Shown piece by piece: positions 35,040 through 45,651 of a stretch of DNA of 63,539 nt (within the stretch, counting starts at the first letter, position 1; every line of letters starts with the position of its first letter). The notes beneath the pieces are model-generated. The model did not search any database. It saw only the letters and a list, made by a program, of their open reading frames with translations, and was not told the DNA's origin. Origin of the DNA: Opitutales bacterium (GTDB lineage Bacteria; Verrucomicrobiota; Verrucomicrobiia; Opitutales; Oceanipulchritudinaceae). The position numbers and the translations under genes were made by a program. Where the stretch lies: contig JAFIGH010000014.1 in NCBI GenBank assembly GCA_020831525.1, forward strand, positions 1 through 63,539. Direction: 5' to 3'.

Positions 35040-35040
35040 T
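34792..35040 (-). CDS. Possible small uncharacterised protein coupled to the endonuclease gene
   Basis: An 82-codon frame whose ATG shares a base with the stop codon of the upstream endonuclease/phosphatase gene (TGATG), an arrangement typical of translational coupling. The sequence (MPETDSMAGPRIHHVRS at the start, SSICFISENLK at the end) has no recognisable domain, signal peptide or membrane segment. The second half runs into AT-rich DNA. It may be a chance frame. Confidence 0.2.
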   Translation of the reverse strand: MPETDSMAGPRIHHVRSPAILLRLFRASEHSQSRADGLATAGVREIEGCPGGRGNATGEQVALEGNQENGASSICFISENLK

Positions 35041-35783
35041 CACCCAACCTCAATCCACAAGGGATAATGGTCAGACAATCTTTCAAACGGCTCGCCCGCC
35101 AGTCGCCGGGCGCGGGCGGCAAGGTCACGGGTCAAAGCGTAGTCAATCCGAAGGGGACGGCCCTCCTTCTTGCGCGGCTTGGGCGGTGCCGAGGTAGAAA
35201 CCGTCGGTTCGGGATGCCCCGCGCAAAGGTCGGTGAAGCCCGCTTTGGCAAAGGCCTCCATTGCCTCGAAAGAGGGCTGTCCGTCGCAGCAGTAACGGCC
35301 CTCGCGGGCCGATCCGACCAACGCGGCGTACCCAAGACGATCCGCGTCGGAGGCGGCAAGCGCATTGAAGTCACCCGCCACAAGGACCGGCTCTCCCTTC
35401 CAGCTCTCCAGCTCCGTCACAAGGCGATCCGCGTCGTCCGCAATCACATCGGATGTATCCGGAAAACCGTGTGTGGCCACCAAGTGCATGCCCGCCACCC
35501 GTACCGCAACCACCCGAAGGCCCTCCGGAACAAACGGAGTTCCCTCGAACGGCAGCCGGCTGAATACGGCCGTCAGGTTCCCGTTTCGCTTTTCGGTATG
35601 ACGATTGACCACCCCGTGACGAAAGCCCGCCGTCTCCCGCAAGGCCGACCACTCGGGTGAGTCCCGGTGCTCGTTCACCAGCAGCACATCCACCGGGTTG
35701 GCCTCCAGCCAATCTCGCAGCGGAGAGAGCGGAATGCGCCCGTTGTCAAAACCGTTGAAGATATTGTAATGGAGGATTCGCAT
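35040..35783 (-). CDS. Endonuclease/exonuclease/phosphatase-family protein
   Basis: A 247-residue metal-dependent phosphoesterase of the DNase I-like superfamily. The conserved acidic and His residues are seen in LLVNEH (about residue 38), VLVAGDFNAL (near 140), RIDYALTRD (near 215) and the C-terminal SDHYPLWIEV. There is no signal peptide, so it probably acts in the cytoplasm. The substrate (DNA, sphingolipid or inositol phosphate) cannot be told. Start at 35783 (MRILHYNIFNG) is preferred over an ATG three codons upstream. It follows the HAD gene by 36 bp. Confidence 0.85.
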   Translation of the reverse strand: MRILHYNIFNGFDNGRIPLSPLRDWLEANPVDVLLVNEHRDSPEWSALRETAGFRHGVVNRHTEKRNGNLTAVFSRLPFEGTPFVPEGLRVVAVRVAGMHLVATHGFPDTSDVIADDADRLVTELESWKGEPVLVAGDFNALAASDADRLGYAALVGSAREGRYCCDGQPSFEAMEAFAKAGFTDLCAGHPEPTVSTSAPPKPRKKEGRPLRIDYALTRDLAARARRLAGEPFERLSDHYPLWIEVG

Positions 35784-35819
35784 GGAGGTCATATGGACGT
35801 CGGCCGGAAGACCCGGACC

Positions 35820-36710
35820 TTATGCCAGAACGGTTCGCAACTGGTCAAGGGTAGTGAGTGTGCGGTCCGGGCGGACGGAGGCGCAGCGCGGATCGTCTTC
35901 GCGGAGGCGCAGGGAGCGTTTGTCGCCCGCGAAGAGGGCGGTGCGGAATCCCGTTTCGTGTGCGGGCCAGATGTCGTTGCGCTGATCATTGCCTGTATAG
36001 AGGCATTCTCCGGGAGCGATGCCGCGGGCGCGGAGGCGGGCGGCGAGTTTCTCGTAGAGGCGGAAGGACGGTTTGCCTTCCCGCTCCGCGAAGGAGTAGA
36101 CGCACAGGTCCGGGTCGAAGCCGAGGTCGGCGAGCGGTGCGCCGAGAAAGGACTCCATCATGAGGGGCGTGTAGAACTGGGCATTCGAGACGATGCCGGG
36201 AACGAGCCCGCGCTCCCGCAGTTCGGCGAGTGTCTCCCGGAGACCGGGCATGGGCCAGACGGGGTTGGCGCGGCATTCGTACTCGACAGCGAGGGCGTCG
36301 CGCCGTGCGGGCGGGACGGGCGCGCCGGAGAGGATGCCGTCATCGCGCAGGCTGTTGAGAACGGCGTCCCACACTTCGCGGATCTCCACTTCGGGGTATT
36401 CCACGCCTTTGCGCCGTCGCTCGTCCTGGGCCGCGAGGATGGCTTTGTGTAGGCGCGGGGCGAGCGGAGCGGAGTCGTTCTCTAATGCGATTCCCGCGGC
36501 GTTGAAGGCGTCGCGGGCGGCTTCTTCGCGGTCCTGCTTCTCCGCGAGGCTGATATCGCCGGAGGCGGAAATGACGAGCGTGCCGTAGATGTCGAAAAGG
36601 GCGGCGCGGATGCCGGGGAGAGGGCGTATGTCCGGCGCGGCGCCAGGAGGGACGGGCTCAAGCGGACGGGAGCGGGCGAGAATACGGTCTGGGAGAGAGA
36701 GGGTTTCCAT
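35820..36710 (-). CDS. HAD-superfamily hydrolase
   Basis: A 296-residue HAD phosphatase-like protein. Motif I is ALFDIYGTLV, with Asp as nucleophile and Tyr two positions later where phosphatases usually carry a second Asp; that form occurs in haloacid-dehalogenase-like members. Motif II is PGIVSNAQ, motif III a Lys in EGKPSFRLYEKL, and motif IV ECLYTGNDQRNDIWPAHETG. An inserted cap follows motif I. The N-terminal 30 residues are non-conserved. It sits between the DUF983 gene (18 bp upstream) and the endonuclease gene. Substrate unknown. Confidence 0.85.
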   Translation of the reverse strand: METLSLPDRILARSRPLEPVPPGAAPDIRPLPGIRAALFDIYGTLVISASGDISLAEKQDREEAARDAFNAAGIALENDSAPLAPRLHKAILAAQDERRRKGVEYPEVEIREVWDAVLNSLRDDGILSGAPVPPARRDALAVEYECRANPVWPMPGLRETLAELRERGLVPGIVSNAQFYTPLMMESFLGAPLADLGFDPDLCVYSFAEREGKPSFRLYEKLAARLRARGIAPGECLYTGNDQRNDIWPAHETGFRTALFAGDKRSLRLREDDPRCASVRPDRTLTTLDQLRTVLA

Positions 36711-36728
36711 CGTGATTTGTCGGGAAAT

Positions 36729-37127
36729 TCAATGCACGTCGCCTTTTTCGCCTTCTTTGCGCACACGCAGTTCACCGGGCACGGCCGCGTAGTAGATGCC
36801 GACCCACAGCGCTTTGGTGAGGCGGAAGGTGAGGACGGGGACGACAAGCACACCGAGGAGGGCGACGATGACGGCTGTCTTCACGGAGAGGAGACCGAAG
36901 AGGGTGAGCAGCGCGACGGGCAGGACCCACACGACGCAGGCGAATGTGTAATTGAGCGGCACAGCGCCGTAGCTCCAACCGTCTTCCATTTCAAGGGGCA
37001 GTCCGCAGTGCGGGCAGCGCTCGTGCAGGCGGAAAGCCGACTTGAAGACAGACGGGCGGTCGCAGCGCGGGCAGCGGTGGCGGAGGCTACGGCGCAGGAT
37101 GGTCTCGCGCGGGAGGTGTTCGGACAT
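36729..37127 (-). CDS. DUF983-family membrane protein
   Basis: A 132-residue protein with a zinc-ribbon-like N-terminus (HRCPRCDRPSVF and ERCPHCGLPLE) followed by two hydrophobic helices (about 62-82 and 84-103). A conserved ...DGWSYG... segment and the pattern of four cysteines plus two helices fit the DUF983 family. Function is unknown. The start is 5 bp after the glycosyltransferase stop, so it belongs to the same transcript. Confidence 0.8.
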   Translation of the reverse strand: MSEHLPRETILRRSLRHRCPRCDRPSVFKSAFRLHERCPHCGLPLEMEDGWSYGAVPLNYTFACVVWVLPVALLTLFGLLSVKTAVIVALLGVLVVPVLTFRLTKALWVGIYYAAVPGELRVRKEGEKGDVH

Positions 37128-37132
37128 CGGGA

Positions 37133-38581
37133 TCAGCTACGGAGAAGGTTGAAACGCGCGGGGTCGAGAAAGGCGGCGAGGACAGCATCGGCGTCGTGTG
37201 CGTCCGGTTCGGCGGGCTCCGCCGCAAGGAGCCGCTGATAAGCGGCGAGCAGTGTTTCGCCGTAGCGCGACGGCCCGAACTCTTCCGCGACGATGTCTCT
37301 GTTGCGGCGGAGGGCTTCCGGCGGGCGGGCGCGCGGGAGGCGTTTGACGAGGGCTTCTTCCGGACCGTCGGCGGCAACGCGGGCGATGACGCTGCGCTGG
37401 ATGTCTTCGTTGAGCCTTCCGAAGTCGAAACCGGCTTCGCAGCGCGAGGCATCGAAGGCCTGTCGCACGGCATTCTCCGGCAGCGGTCGGTCGTAGGCTT
37501 TGTAGAGAGCGGGCAGCGCCGCCGCCAGCGCATCGCGGAAGGCGCGCTCCTCGCCGGCGATGAGGGCGGCGGGAAGCGCGGTATAGAGCGAATCGAGCGA
37601 AATGCCCCGGGCCGTGAAGCCGCGCGTGATCTCGGGAAGGTCGCGGCCCGTGATGTCCTTGCCGAAGAGAAACGGCTCGAGGTAGGCCAGGCCGAAGCCC
37701 TCCGCCACGCTCGTCGTCACAATGGCCTCCGCCCCCCGGACGAGGCCGGCGAAGTCGTGATGCTCGCCGAGTCCGAAGGCGACAGGCAACCGGTGCTGCC
37801 GCGCGCAGGCCACCCACGCGTCGTAAACGGGCCGCCAGACCGGATTGTCGGGGGCAAGTGTGGCCCCGTAGGCGGTGTCCGGCGCGGCGGCGCGCGCGGC
37901 GGCGGCAAGGAGAACCATTTCGCCGAGGTTTTTCCGACGGATGCCCCGCGTAGGGTAGAGAAAGTAGCGGTGCGCCTCCCCGAAGGGCCGGGCTGTCTCA
38001 CGCCCCGCGAAGGCGGGCACGGAAACGGCGTTGGGCAGGAGGTGGCGGCGTTCGCTCGGGACGCCTGCACCCGCGAGAACGGTGTTGTCGCGTTCGTTGA
38101 GGGTGGCGTAGTGGATCTGCGGGGCGGCGGGGTAGAGGGCGCGGGCAAACGCGGCGGCGTCCGGAACGACAGCGCGCTGCGCGCGGTAGTTGGCGGGGCG
38201 TCCGTCCTCCGCGAAGTCGTGGACTTGCAGGAGTACGCGTGCGCCGTTGGCGAGCAGCCAACGCAGTGCGGCGGGGAAGATTACGTTTTTGCCGAGGCTG
38301 TGGTTGTGGATGTGCCACAGGTCCGGCGGGCCGCCGAGGGAATCCGCCGCCGCCGCGAGCATGCGCTGGCCGAGCGCGGGGCCGTCGTCGTCCGGCGCGT
38401 CCGGGGTGTCGCGGTAGCCGAGGCCGTCGACGACTGTGACGGCCGGAAGGGCATCGCCACCGTAGGGCTCCCCGCCGAGTACGACGGTCTCCGCGTTGTC
38501 CGCAAGCGCTGCAACCGCGGTTTCGATCACCCGTGTGACGCCCCCGCGGCGCAAGTGGTAGTGGACGATGGCTACGCGCAT
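37133..38581 (-). CDS. Glycosyltransferase family 4-like protein
   Basis: A 482-residue GT-B-fold protein. The N-terminus (RVAIVHYHLRRGGVTRVIE) has the donor/acceptor loop of GT4-type enzymes, followed by DLWHIHNHSLGKN. The C-terminal half carries AEAIVTTSVAEGFGLAYLEPFLFGK, which aligns with the E-x7-E donor-binding motif. It probably makes an unidentified polysaccharide or glycolipid, in the cytoplasm or at the inner membrane. It lies 70 bp after sdhB and is tightly followed by DUF983. Confidence 0.82.
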   Translation of the reverse strand: MRVAIVHYHLRRGGVTRVIETAVAALADNAETVVLGGEPYGGDALPAVTVVDGLGYRDTPDAPDDDGPALGQRMLAAAADSLGGPPDLWHIHNHSLGKNVIFPAALRWLLANGARVLLQVHDFAEDGRPANYRAQRAVVPDAAAFARALYPAAPQIHYATLNERDNTVLAGAGVPSERRHLLPNAVSVPAFAGRETARPFGEAHRYFLYPTRGIRRKNLGEMVLLAAAARAAAPDTAYGATLAPDNPVWRPVYDAWVACARQHRLPVAFGLGEHHDFAGLVRGAEAIVTTSVAEGFGLAYLEPFLFGKDITGRDLPEITRGFTARGISLDSLYTALPAALIAGEERAFRDALAAALPALYKAYDRPLPENAVRQAFDASRCEAGFDFGRLNEDIQRSVIARVAADGPEEALVKRLPRARPPEALRRNRDIVAEEFGPSRYGETLLAAYQRLLAAEPAEPDAHDADAVLAAFLDPARFNLLRS

Positions 38582-38651
38582 GGGGGAGGCGGAGGAAAGT
38601 CCGCGTCAGTACGGGTGCAGATCTCTTGCCGGTCCGGCCCGCGCACTCCGC

Positions 38652-39428
38652 TCAGGCGGCGCCGGAGAAGAAGCGCTTCACTTTGGCGACGGCGTAGTCG
38701 CGGTTCATCATGGCGATGAAGTCGAGGCTGATTCCCTTGGGGCAGGCCGCCTCGCACTCGCCGATGTTGGTGCAGTTGCCGAAGCCGTTGTCGTCCATGG
38801 ATTCGACCATGTTGATGGCGCGCTTGTAGCGTTCGGGCTGGCCCTGCGGCAGGAGGTTGAGCTGCGACATTTTCGCGCCCGTGAAGAGCATGGCGGAGGC
38901 GTTGGGACAGGCGGCGACGCACGCGCCACAACCGATGCACGCGGCGGCGTCCATGGCCTTGTCGGCGATCTCCTTGGAGATGGGCAGGGTGTTGGCGTCC
39001 TGCGCGGAGCCGACGCGCTGCTCGATGTAACCTCCCGCCTGGATGATCTTGTCGAGCGGTTCGCGGTCGACCACAAGGTCCCGCATGACGGGGAAGGGCT
39101 GCGCGCGGAAGGGCTCGACGGTGATCGTCTCGCCGTCCTCGAACTTGCGCATGTGCAGCTGACACGTTGTTATCATGCGCCCTTTGCCGTGGGGGATGCC
39201 GTTGATCGTGAGCGAGCACGTGCCGCAGATACCCTCGCGGCAGTCGTGGTCGAAGGCGACCGGCTCCTCTCCCGTTTCGATGAGCTGCTCGTTGAGCAGG
39301 TCGAGCATCTCGAGGAAGGAGGAATCGGGCGAAACGTTGTCGAGCTTGTAGGTGACAAATTCGCCCGGAGCGTCCGCGGTTTTCTGGCGCCAGACGCGCA
39401 GGTTCAGGTTGAGCGACTTTTCCGACAT
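38652..39428 (-). CDS. sdhB: Succinate dehydrogenase / fumarate reductase iron-sulfur subunit
   Basis: A 258-residue iron-sulfur subunit. The N-terminal 2Fe-2S ligands are in [19 protein letters not shown] and CQLHMRKF, the 4Fe-4S motif is [17 protein letters not shown], and the 3Fe-4S motif is [16 protein letters not shown]. It passes electrons between the flavoprotein SdhA and the membrane haem subunit SdhC. It ends the sdhC-sdhA-sdhB operon, 24 bp after sdhA. Confidence 0.95.
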   Translation of the reverse strand: MSEKSLNLNLRVWRQKTADAPGEFVTYKLDNVSPDSSFLEMLDLLNEQLIETGEEPVAFDHDCREGICGTCSLTINGIPHGKGRMITTCQLHMRKFEDGETITVEPFRAQPFPVMRDLVVDREPLDKIIQAGGYIEQRVGSAQDANTLPISKEIADKAMDAAACIGCGACVAACPNASAMLFTGAKMSQLNLLPQGQPERYKRAINMVESMDDNGFGNCTNIGECEAACPKGISLDFIAMMNRDYAVAKVKRFFSGAA

Positions 39429-39452
39429 GGGTCTATCGTCCGTTTGGAAGGT

Positions 39453-41390
<1,938 letters not shown>

Positions 41391-41436
41391 AGTTCCAAAT
41401 GCTGCGGAAGGTTTACGGATTCAGGCGCGTCGCGGG

Positions 41437-42204
41437 TTACGGCGTCGGGTGCGTATGGATGTAGGCGCCCTGCACCATGTCCTGGTAGGGCAGAATGCCG
41501 AGCAGGCCCGCTACCGGAATCGAAGCAAAGCCAAGGAAAAGCGCGATGGAAATGACGAGGGCGGCACGGTCGAGACGGACACGCCACACGTGGTTGCGCA
41601 GGCCCACGCTCTGGAACATGCTGCTGATGCCGTGGCTCAGGTGCAGAAAGAGCAGGCCCATGGCAATGACGTAGAAGAGCGACACATACCAGTACTGCGC
41701 GCTGAAGCCGATGGCCACCATGCTGTAGACGTCGTGCACGTTGTTTTTGCCCGTCGCTTCGAGGAGGTCGTAGGCGGCGTGCATCGTCGGAACCCCCTCC
41801 AGCGGGCGGTAGAGGTCGCGGAACTCCGGATGCACGTGTTGCGTGGTGAAGTGCAGGATGTGGAAGACGATGAAGGCGAGAAGGATCACTCCCGAGTAGC
41901 GCATTGTCCGGCTGGCGAAGGTCGATTGGATCGGCTTGTCCACGGAATACCCCCGCGGCCGGGCGCGGCGATTCTCGATAACAAGGAGGACTGCGGTCAC
42001 AATGTGCGCGACCACCGCCGCGAAGAGGACTAACCGGACCACCCAGAGCAGACCGTAGGGCAGGTTCTGCAATTTGTATGCGTATGCGTTGATCCAGTCC
42101 GGATGGAGGAACATCTGGAGATTGCCGATCATGTGGCCGATCACGAATCCGACGAGGATCAGACCGGAAACGGCCATGACGTATTTCTTACCGAGAGAAG
42201 TCAT
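41437..42204 (-). CDS. sdhC: Succinate dehydrogenase cytochrome b subunit (class B)
   Basis: A 255-residue membrane protein with about five helices, the usual form of a single-subunit diheme cytochrome b in class B complex II. His residues in GFVIGHMIGNLQMF, LFAAVVAHIVTAVLL, IVFHILHF and LLFLHLSHGISSMFQ lie in hydrophobic segments and are the likely haem ligands. No separate SdhD follows. It is the first gene of sdhCAB; the promoter should be in 42205-42448, a 244-bp gap with an AGGAGG-like sequence on the other strand but no gene. Confidence 0.93.
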   Translation of the reverse strand: MTSLGKKYVMAVSGLILVGFVIGHMIGNLQMFLHPDWINAYAYKLQNLPYGLLWVVRLVLFAAVVAHIVTAVLLVIENRRARPRGYSVDKPIQSTFASRTMRYSGVILLAFIVFHILHFTTQHVHPEFRDLYRPLEGVPTMHAAYDLLEATGKNNVHDVYSMVAIGFSAQYWYVSLFYVIAMGLLFLHLSHGISSMFQSVGLRNHVWRVRLDRAALVISIALFLGFASIPVAGLLGILPYQDMVQGAYIHTHPTP

Positions 42205-42448
42205 TGCAGAATCAGTATTTGGAAGGTGACGCCTGCGAGTAGTTAGGAGGATGAATGGAGAGTAAAGGGAATATCCATGAGTGCCAGTAGCGGGTTTTGC
42301 TTATAACCGGAGCTTTGTCCACGGAAAAGGTGTGCTAATAGAATGGAGGGAGGCGCGATGGACGTGGCAATGCGAATAGAGGAGGGCATTCCCGCCCGCT
42401 GCGGTCCGGATTCGTGCGCGCCGCACCTGCTTATAATTCCGCCGCCGT

Positions 42449-42934
42449 TCATTGGTACGCCTCGATGATCTGCTGGACGATCCACCCGTGGTCCTCGGCG
42501 GTAATGGCACCTTCCTCCAGCATGGCATCGGCGGTGCGCACGCGCTCGGCCATCGCGCCCAAGCCGCCCATGCCCCGCGCCGGGGGCACCAGCGTCGAGC
42601 GGAGGGTGACGGCCACGGGGTTCGGGCTGAAGGTCTGGTAATAGCCCGATTGCACCCGCGGCCCAAAGCGGAGTAAACCGTTCTTCGCCGGATTCTGCAC
42701 CGGAACCAGCCTTAGGTCCTCGGCGACGAATCCCGTCCGCTCCATCCTCAGGCTGTGCGGGCGGCGGGTTTCTAGCTCCACCTCGAGCGGTGTCGTGCCC
42801 CGCTCCTCGCCGTTTACATGCACCACTGCCCCCGGTGGATAGCTCTCGATGCGCACCGTCTCCCGGTGGGCTGCGCATCCTGCGAAGAGGGAGAGGACCA
42901 GGGCGGGCAGAGGGAGGAGGCGGTGCGGCTGCAT
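42449..42934 (-). CDS. PEGA-domain lipoprotein
   Basis: A 161-residue protein. The start at 42934 gives MQPHRLLPLPALVLSLFAGCAAH, a lipoprotein signal with lipobox FAGC (Cys20). A PEGA-type beta domain follows (VRIESYPPGAVVHVNGEERG, TPLEVELETRRPHSLRM), and the rest is unannotated, including a region QTFSPNPVAVTLRSTLVP and a C-terminal helix. PEGA domains are common in surface lipoproteins. An upstream in-frame GTG at 43102 would hide the lipobox and is rejected. It is 13 bp downstream of the next gene. Confidence 0.75.
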   Translation of the reverse strand: MQPHRLLPLPALVLSLFAGCAAHRETVRIESYPPGAVVHVNGEERGTTPLEVELETRRPHSLRMERTGFVAEDLRLVPVQNPAKNGLLRFGPRVQSGYYQTFSPNPVAVTLRSTLVPPARGMGGLGAMAERVRTADAMLEEGAITAEDHGWIVQQIIEAYQ

Positions 42935-42947
42935 TGCGGTTTGCCGA

Positions 42948-43442
42948 TCAGTGGTTCTTATAGAAATACACCCACGCCCCCGCGCCGTCAAAATGATCCT
43001 CCGGAAGGTAGGCGAACCCATCCAGAGCGGCGACGTATACGAAATCTCCCACGGGCGAGACCTTCCCGAGAAAATGTCCGGTGTCGTAGAAGCCGTCGGC
43101 ACCGGGTTCGTGGCCGCCCCACGTGGTCTCCGGGTCGGGGTCCGCCGGGCGCTCCACGCCGTCGAACACGTAGGCCCACCCGCCCTCGGCGTCGATGTTG
43201 GACTCCGGCAGGAAAATGTAGGTCCCGAGATCGCGGACGTAGACGTAGCTATAGTGAATCAGCCGTGTGTTCGGCCGGATCCGGCCCAGAAAGTTACCGG
43301 TGTCGGCCCACCAGTCCTCGCCGAATTCGTAGCCGCCCCAATGGCTCGGGGCGATCGGGACGAGAATGAGCCGGCCCGAAAGCAGCGGCGACAGGACGAG
43401 AAGCGCAAGGAGAGTCAGGGGAATCGTTCGAATCAGACGCAT
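42948..43442 (-). CDS. Small secreted protein with two internal W/Y-rich repeats
   Basis: A 164-residue protein with an N-terminal hydrophobic signal (about 1-25). Two repeats of roughly 65 residues follow, each with WGGYE/WGGHE, D-TGNFLG/D-TGHFLG, a VYVRDLGTYIFLPES / VYVAALDGFAYLPED strand and a GGWAYVF / GAWVYFY end. The repeat resembles the C-terminal W-rich domain of the giant protein at 23.7 kb in style. It probably acts on the cell surface. I cannot name its function. Confidence 0.65.
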   Translation of the reverse strand: MRLIRTIPLTLLALLVLSPLLSGRLILVPIAPSHWGGYEFGEDWWADTGNFLGRIRPNTRLIHYSYVYVRDLGTYIFLPESNIDAEGGWAYVFDGVERPADPDPETTWGGHEPGADGFYDTGHFLGKVSPVGDFVYVAALDGFAYLPEDHFDGAGAWVYFYKNH

Positions 43443-43540
43443 ATCGGAGGCGGATCATGGGGATCCTTGCCGCCCCGACAAGCGCAAGTCGCGCGTATTT
43501 TCGTGCAAAATCACGCGTCCTCCGCCCGGACGGCGGGAAC

Positions 43541-43810
43541 TCACAACCGCGCGCGCCGCTGCTCCCCGACGACAAGCCAGAACATGTGCACCGCGACGAA
43601 GAACACGCCTGCCATGCTCAAGGCCGTGAAACCGCCCCAGACATACTGCCAGAAGGCCGTCTGCACGGGCACGAAACCCGAGAGAATCACAGTGAATATC
43701 ACCCAGAACACAAACGTCAGCACAACGCTGACCACCTTGAACACGCCGCCGCAGTAATCGCGGTAATGATCCGTGGTTTCACCTTCCATGAGGGCAGACA
43801 GTGTGCGCAT
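43541..43810 (-). CDS. Small uncharacterised membrane protein
   Basis: An 89-residue protein (start at 43810, MRTLSALMEGE) with two predicted hydrophobic helices (VFKVVSVVLTFVFWVIFTVI and YVWGGFTALSMAGVFFVAVH). A longer frame from 43897 adds 29 residues without visible homology. A GGAAGG stretch precedes the 43810 start. I do not recognise a family with certainty. Confidence 0.55.
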   Translation of the reverse strand: MRTLSALMEGETTDHYRDYCGGVFKVVSVVLTFVFWVIFTVILSGFVPVQTAFWQYVWGGFTALSMAGVFFVAVHMFWLVVGEQRRARL

Positions 43811-44163
43811 CGTCCCCGCCCTTCCAAGCAAAAAATCGTCCCGCTCAACGATCCGAAGCAACTCCCTCACCGTCCGGAGACAGCCCCGCCAACGCATCCT
43901 GAGTCAACTGTTTTTTCCGTGAGTTAAATATAAACTATTACAGAGAAAAATAAACATGGACCCACGAGAATCACTTGAAAGAAGCTAAAGAATTTATGCG
44001 GATTAACCAGTATGATACCACTGTATAGGGTGGCGGCGCAGCCCGCATGCGCCTCAACTTTGCGGATGTGTCAACAAATTTAATTGTGAGTTTAGATATG
44101 TTACTTTTATATCTGAGGGACGTTTATACGGGTGTCCGGTTGGGCGGTTTGCCGGGGCTTGGG
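43811..44163. other. Intergenic region with an AT-rich core
   Basis: No gene is supported. About 43900-44115 is AT-rich and contains several TATAAA/TTTATA-like segments and one TTGACT on the minus strand (near 43900). It could hold the promoter of the small membrane protein and the 3' end of the MFS gene. A short inverted stretch exists near 44095-44140 (atatg...atatc) without a T-run. Confidence 0.35.
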
Positions 44164-45510
44164 TCAGTCGACTTTCCGTTGTTTGAGGGCGGGGCGCAGG
44201 GGGATGAAGACGAGGGTGGCGGCGCCGACAGCGGCGGCGGCGATCCATGCGGCGAAGACGGGGCCGCCGAGGCCGAGGAAAGCATAGCCGATGAAGGGGG
44301 CGGCGGCGGCGCGAAGGCCGGTGAGGAAGCCGTGGAGGCTCATGTAGGCGGGGACTTTGTCGGGCGTAGCGATTTTGGTGACGAAAAGGCTCCACATGAT
44401 GCCCGCGCCGCCGAAGGCGATGCCGAGGAGGGCCGACCCGAGGGCCAGCCAGACCACCTGCGTGGAGTTGAAGAAGACGAGGATGCTCAGAAAAAAGAAG
44501 AGGTTCAGGACGACGCGCACGGTGATGACGTTGAGTCGGTCGAAGACGATGCCCCAGAACGTGGTCGAAAGGATGCGGAAGACCGCCACAACACCGACGA
44601 GAAGGGCGGTGATGGTGGCGTTGCTCATGTCGATTCCGTAGGCGGGATTGGCGAGGTATTCGACGCGCAGGGGGATGACCATGAGGTTGCCGAGTCCCAT
44701 GAGCATCCAGCCGAAGAGCAGCCAGCCGAACACTTTGTCCCGCCATGCGAGGGAGAAATTTTCCCACAGACCGCTCGCGGGGATGGAGGCGAGGGGCTGT
44801 GACGGCATGCGGTGAAAGGCGTAGGCACCGGTGAGCGCGGCCGCCGCGGCGAGGGCGAAGACGAGGCGGTAGAGCCGGATGTCGGCGTCGAGCACGGCCC
44901 CGCCCGCGTAGCTGAAGGCGATCCCGGTGACTGAAGCAATGATGAAGACGAGGGACAGGCGTCGTCCCCGTTCCCGCGCGGCAAAGTTTGTCGCGTAAAT
45001 GTGCGTGACGAGCTGGGGTGCCTGCGCGAGGAGAATCTGCGCGGCGATCACCCCGCCGAGAAAGGCGAGGTAGTGGCCGAGCACAGTCACGCACAAAAGG
45101 AGAAGTCCGGCGGCCACCCACAGGAGCGCGAGCGCGTCGGCGACCTTCATCCGCAGGCGGAGGAGCAGCGGCAGGGAGAAGAACGAGAGTGTGAGCCCGA
45201 TGCCAGTCGCCGCGGCGAGGAGTGACTTTACGCCTTCGTCCGCCGCGAAGTAGCGGATCGCGACGATGAGGGCGAGCGCCTGCCAGCATGGGTCCAGCAC
45301 TCCCTGCGAGGCGCCCCGCACGCCTTCCCAGCGCGCCGTCGCGCGCGCCGTGTCCGATGCGGACGAGGGCGGGGGCGGTTTCGGGGATTCCGGTTGCACC
45401 CCGACAATGACGCTACCCGGACGCGGTAAAGGCAATCCGTAAGCAGTAGTCCTGCACGGAATCGCGCTCGGTTTGGACGGGGGATCGTGAGTTGGCGGGC
45501 TTTCGCGCAT
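44164..45510 (-). CDS. MFS transporter
   Basis: A polytopic protein of about 450 residues with about 12 hydrophobic helices (for example LALIVAIRYF, GVIAAQILLAQAP, RVVLNLFFFLSILVFF). A cytoplasmic loop with ERGRRLSLVFII and FWGIVFDRLNVI suits the major facilitator superfamily. The N-terminal stretch before the first helix is Pro/Ser-rich and the start is unclear: ATG at 45510, GTG at 45399 and an upstream ATG at 45579 are all possible. Substrate unknown. It lies in its own transcription unit. Confidence 0.75.
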   Translation of the reverse strand: MRESPPTHDPPSKPSAIPCRTTAYGLPLPRPGSVIVGVQPESPKPPPPSSASDTARATARWEGVRGASQGVLDPCWQALALIVAIRYFAADEGVKSLLAAATGIGLTLSFFSLPLLLRLRMKVADALALLWVAAGLLLLCVTVLGHYLAFLGGVIAAQILLAQAPQLVTHIYATNFAARERGRRLSLVFIIASVTGIAFSYAGGAVLDADIRLYRLVFALAAAAALTGAYAFHRMPSQPLASIPASGLWENFSLAWRDKVFGWLLFGWMLMGLGNLMVIPLRVEYLANPAYGIDMSNATITALLVGVVAVFRILSTTFWGIVFDRLNVITVRVVLNLFFFLSILVFFNSTQVVWLALGSALLGIAFGGAGIMWSLFVTKIATPDKVPAYMSLHGFLTGLRAAAAPFIGYAFLGLGGPVFAAWIAAAAVGAATLVFIPLRPALKQRKVD

Positions 45511-45651
45511 CCCGGGCCGGCCGCCAAGATGGCAGCCGACTACGATATTCAAGCCGACCCGTGGCATGCCTTGCCCCACCGTGCCCGGCTTATCCGGGTG
45601 CCATCGAGGCCTGCGCGTGCGTCGTCTTTTCCGAATGCGGAGAACTGATCG

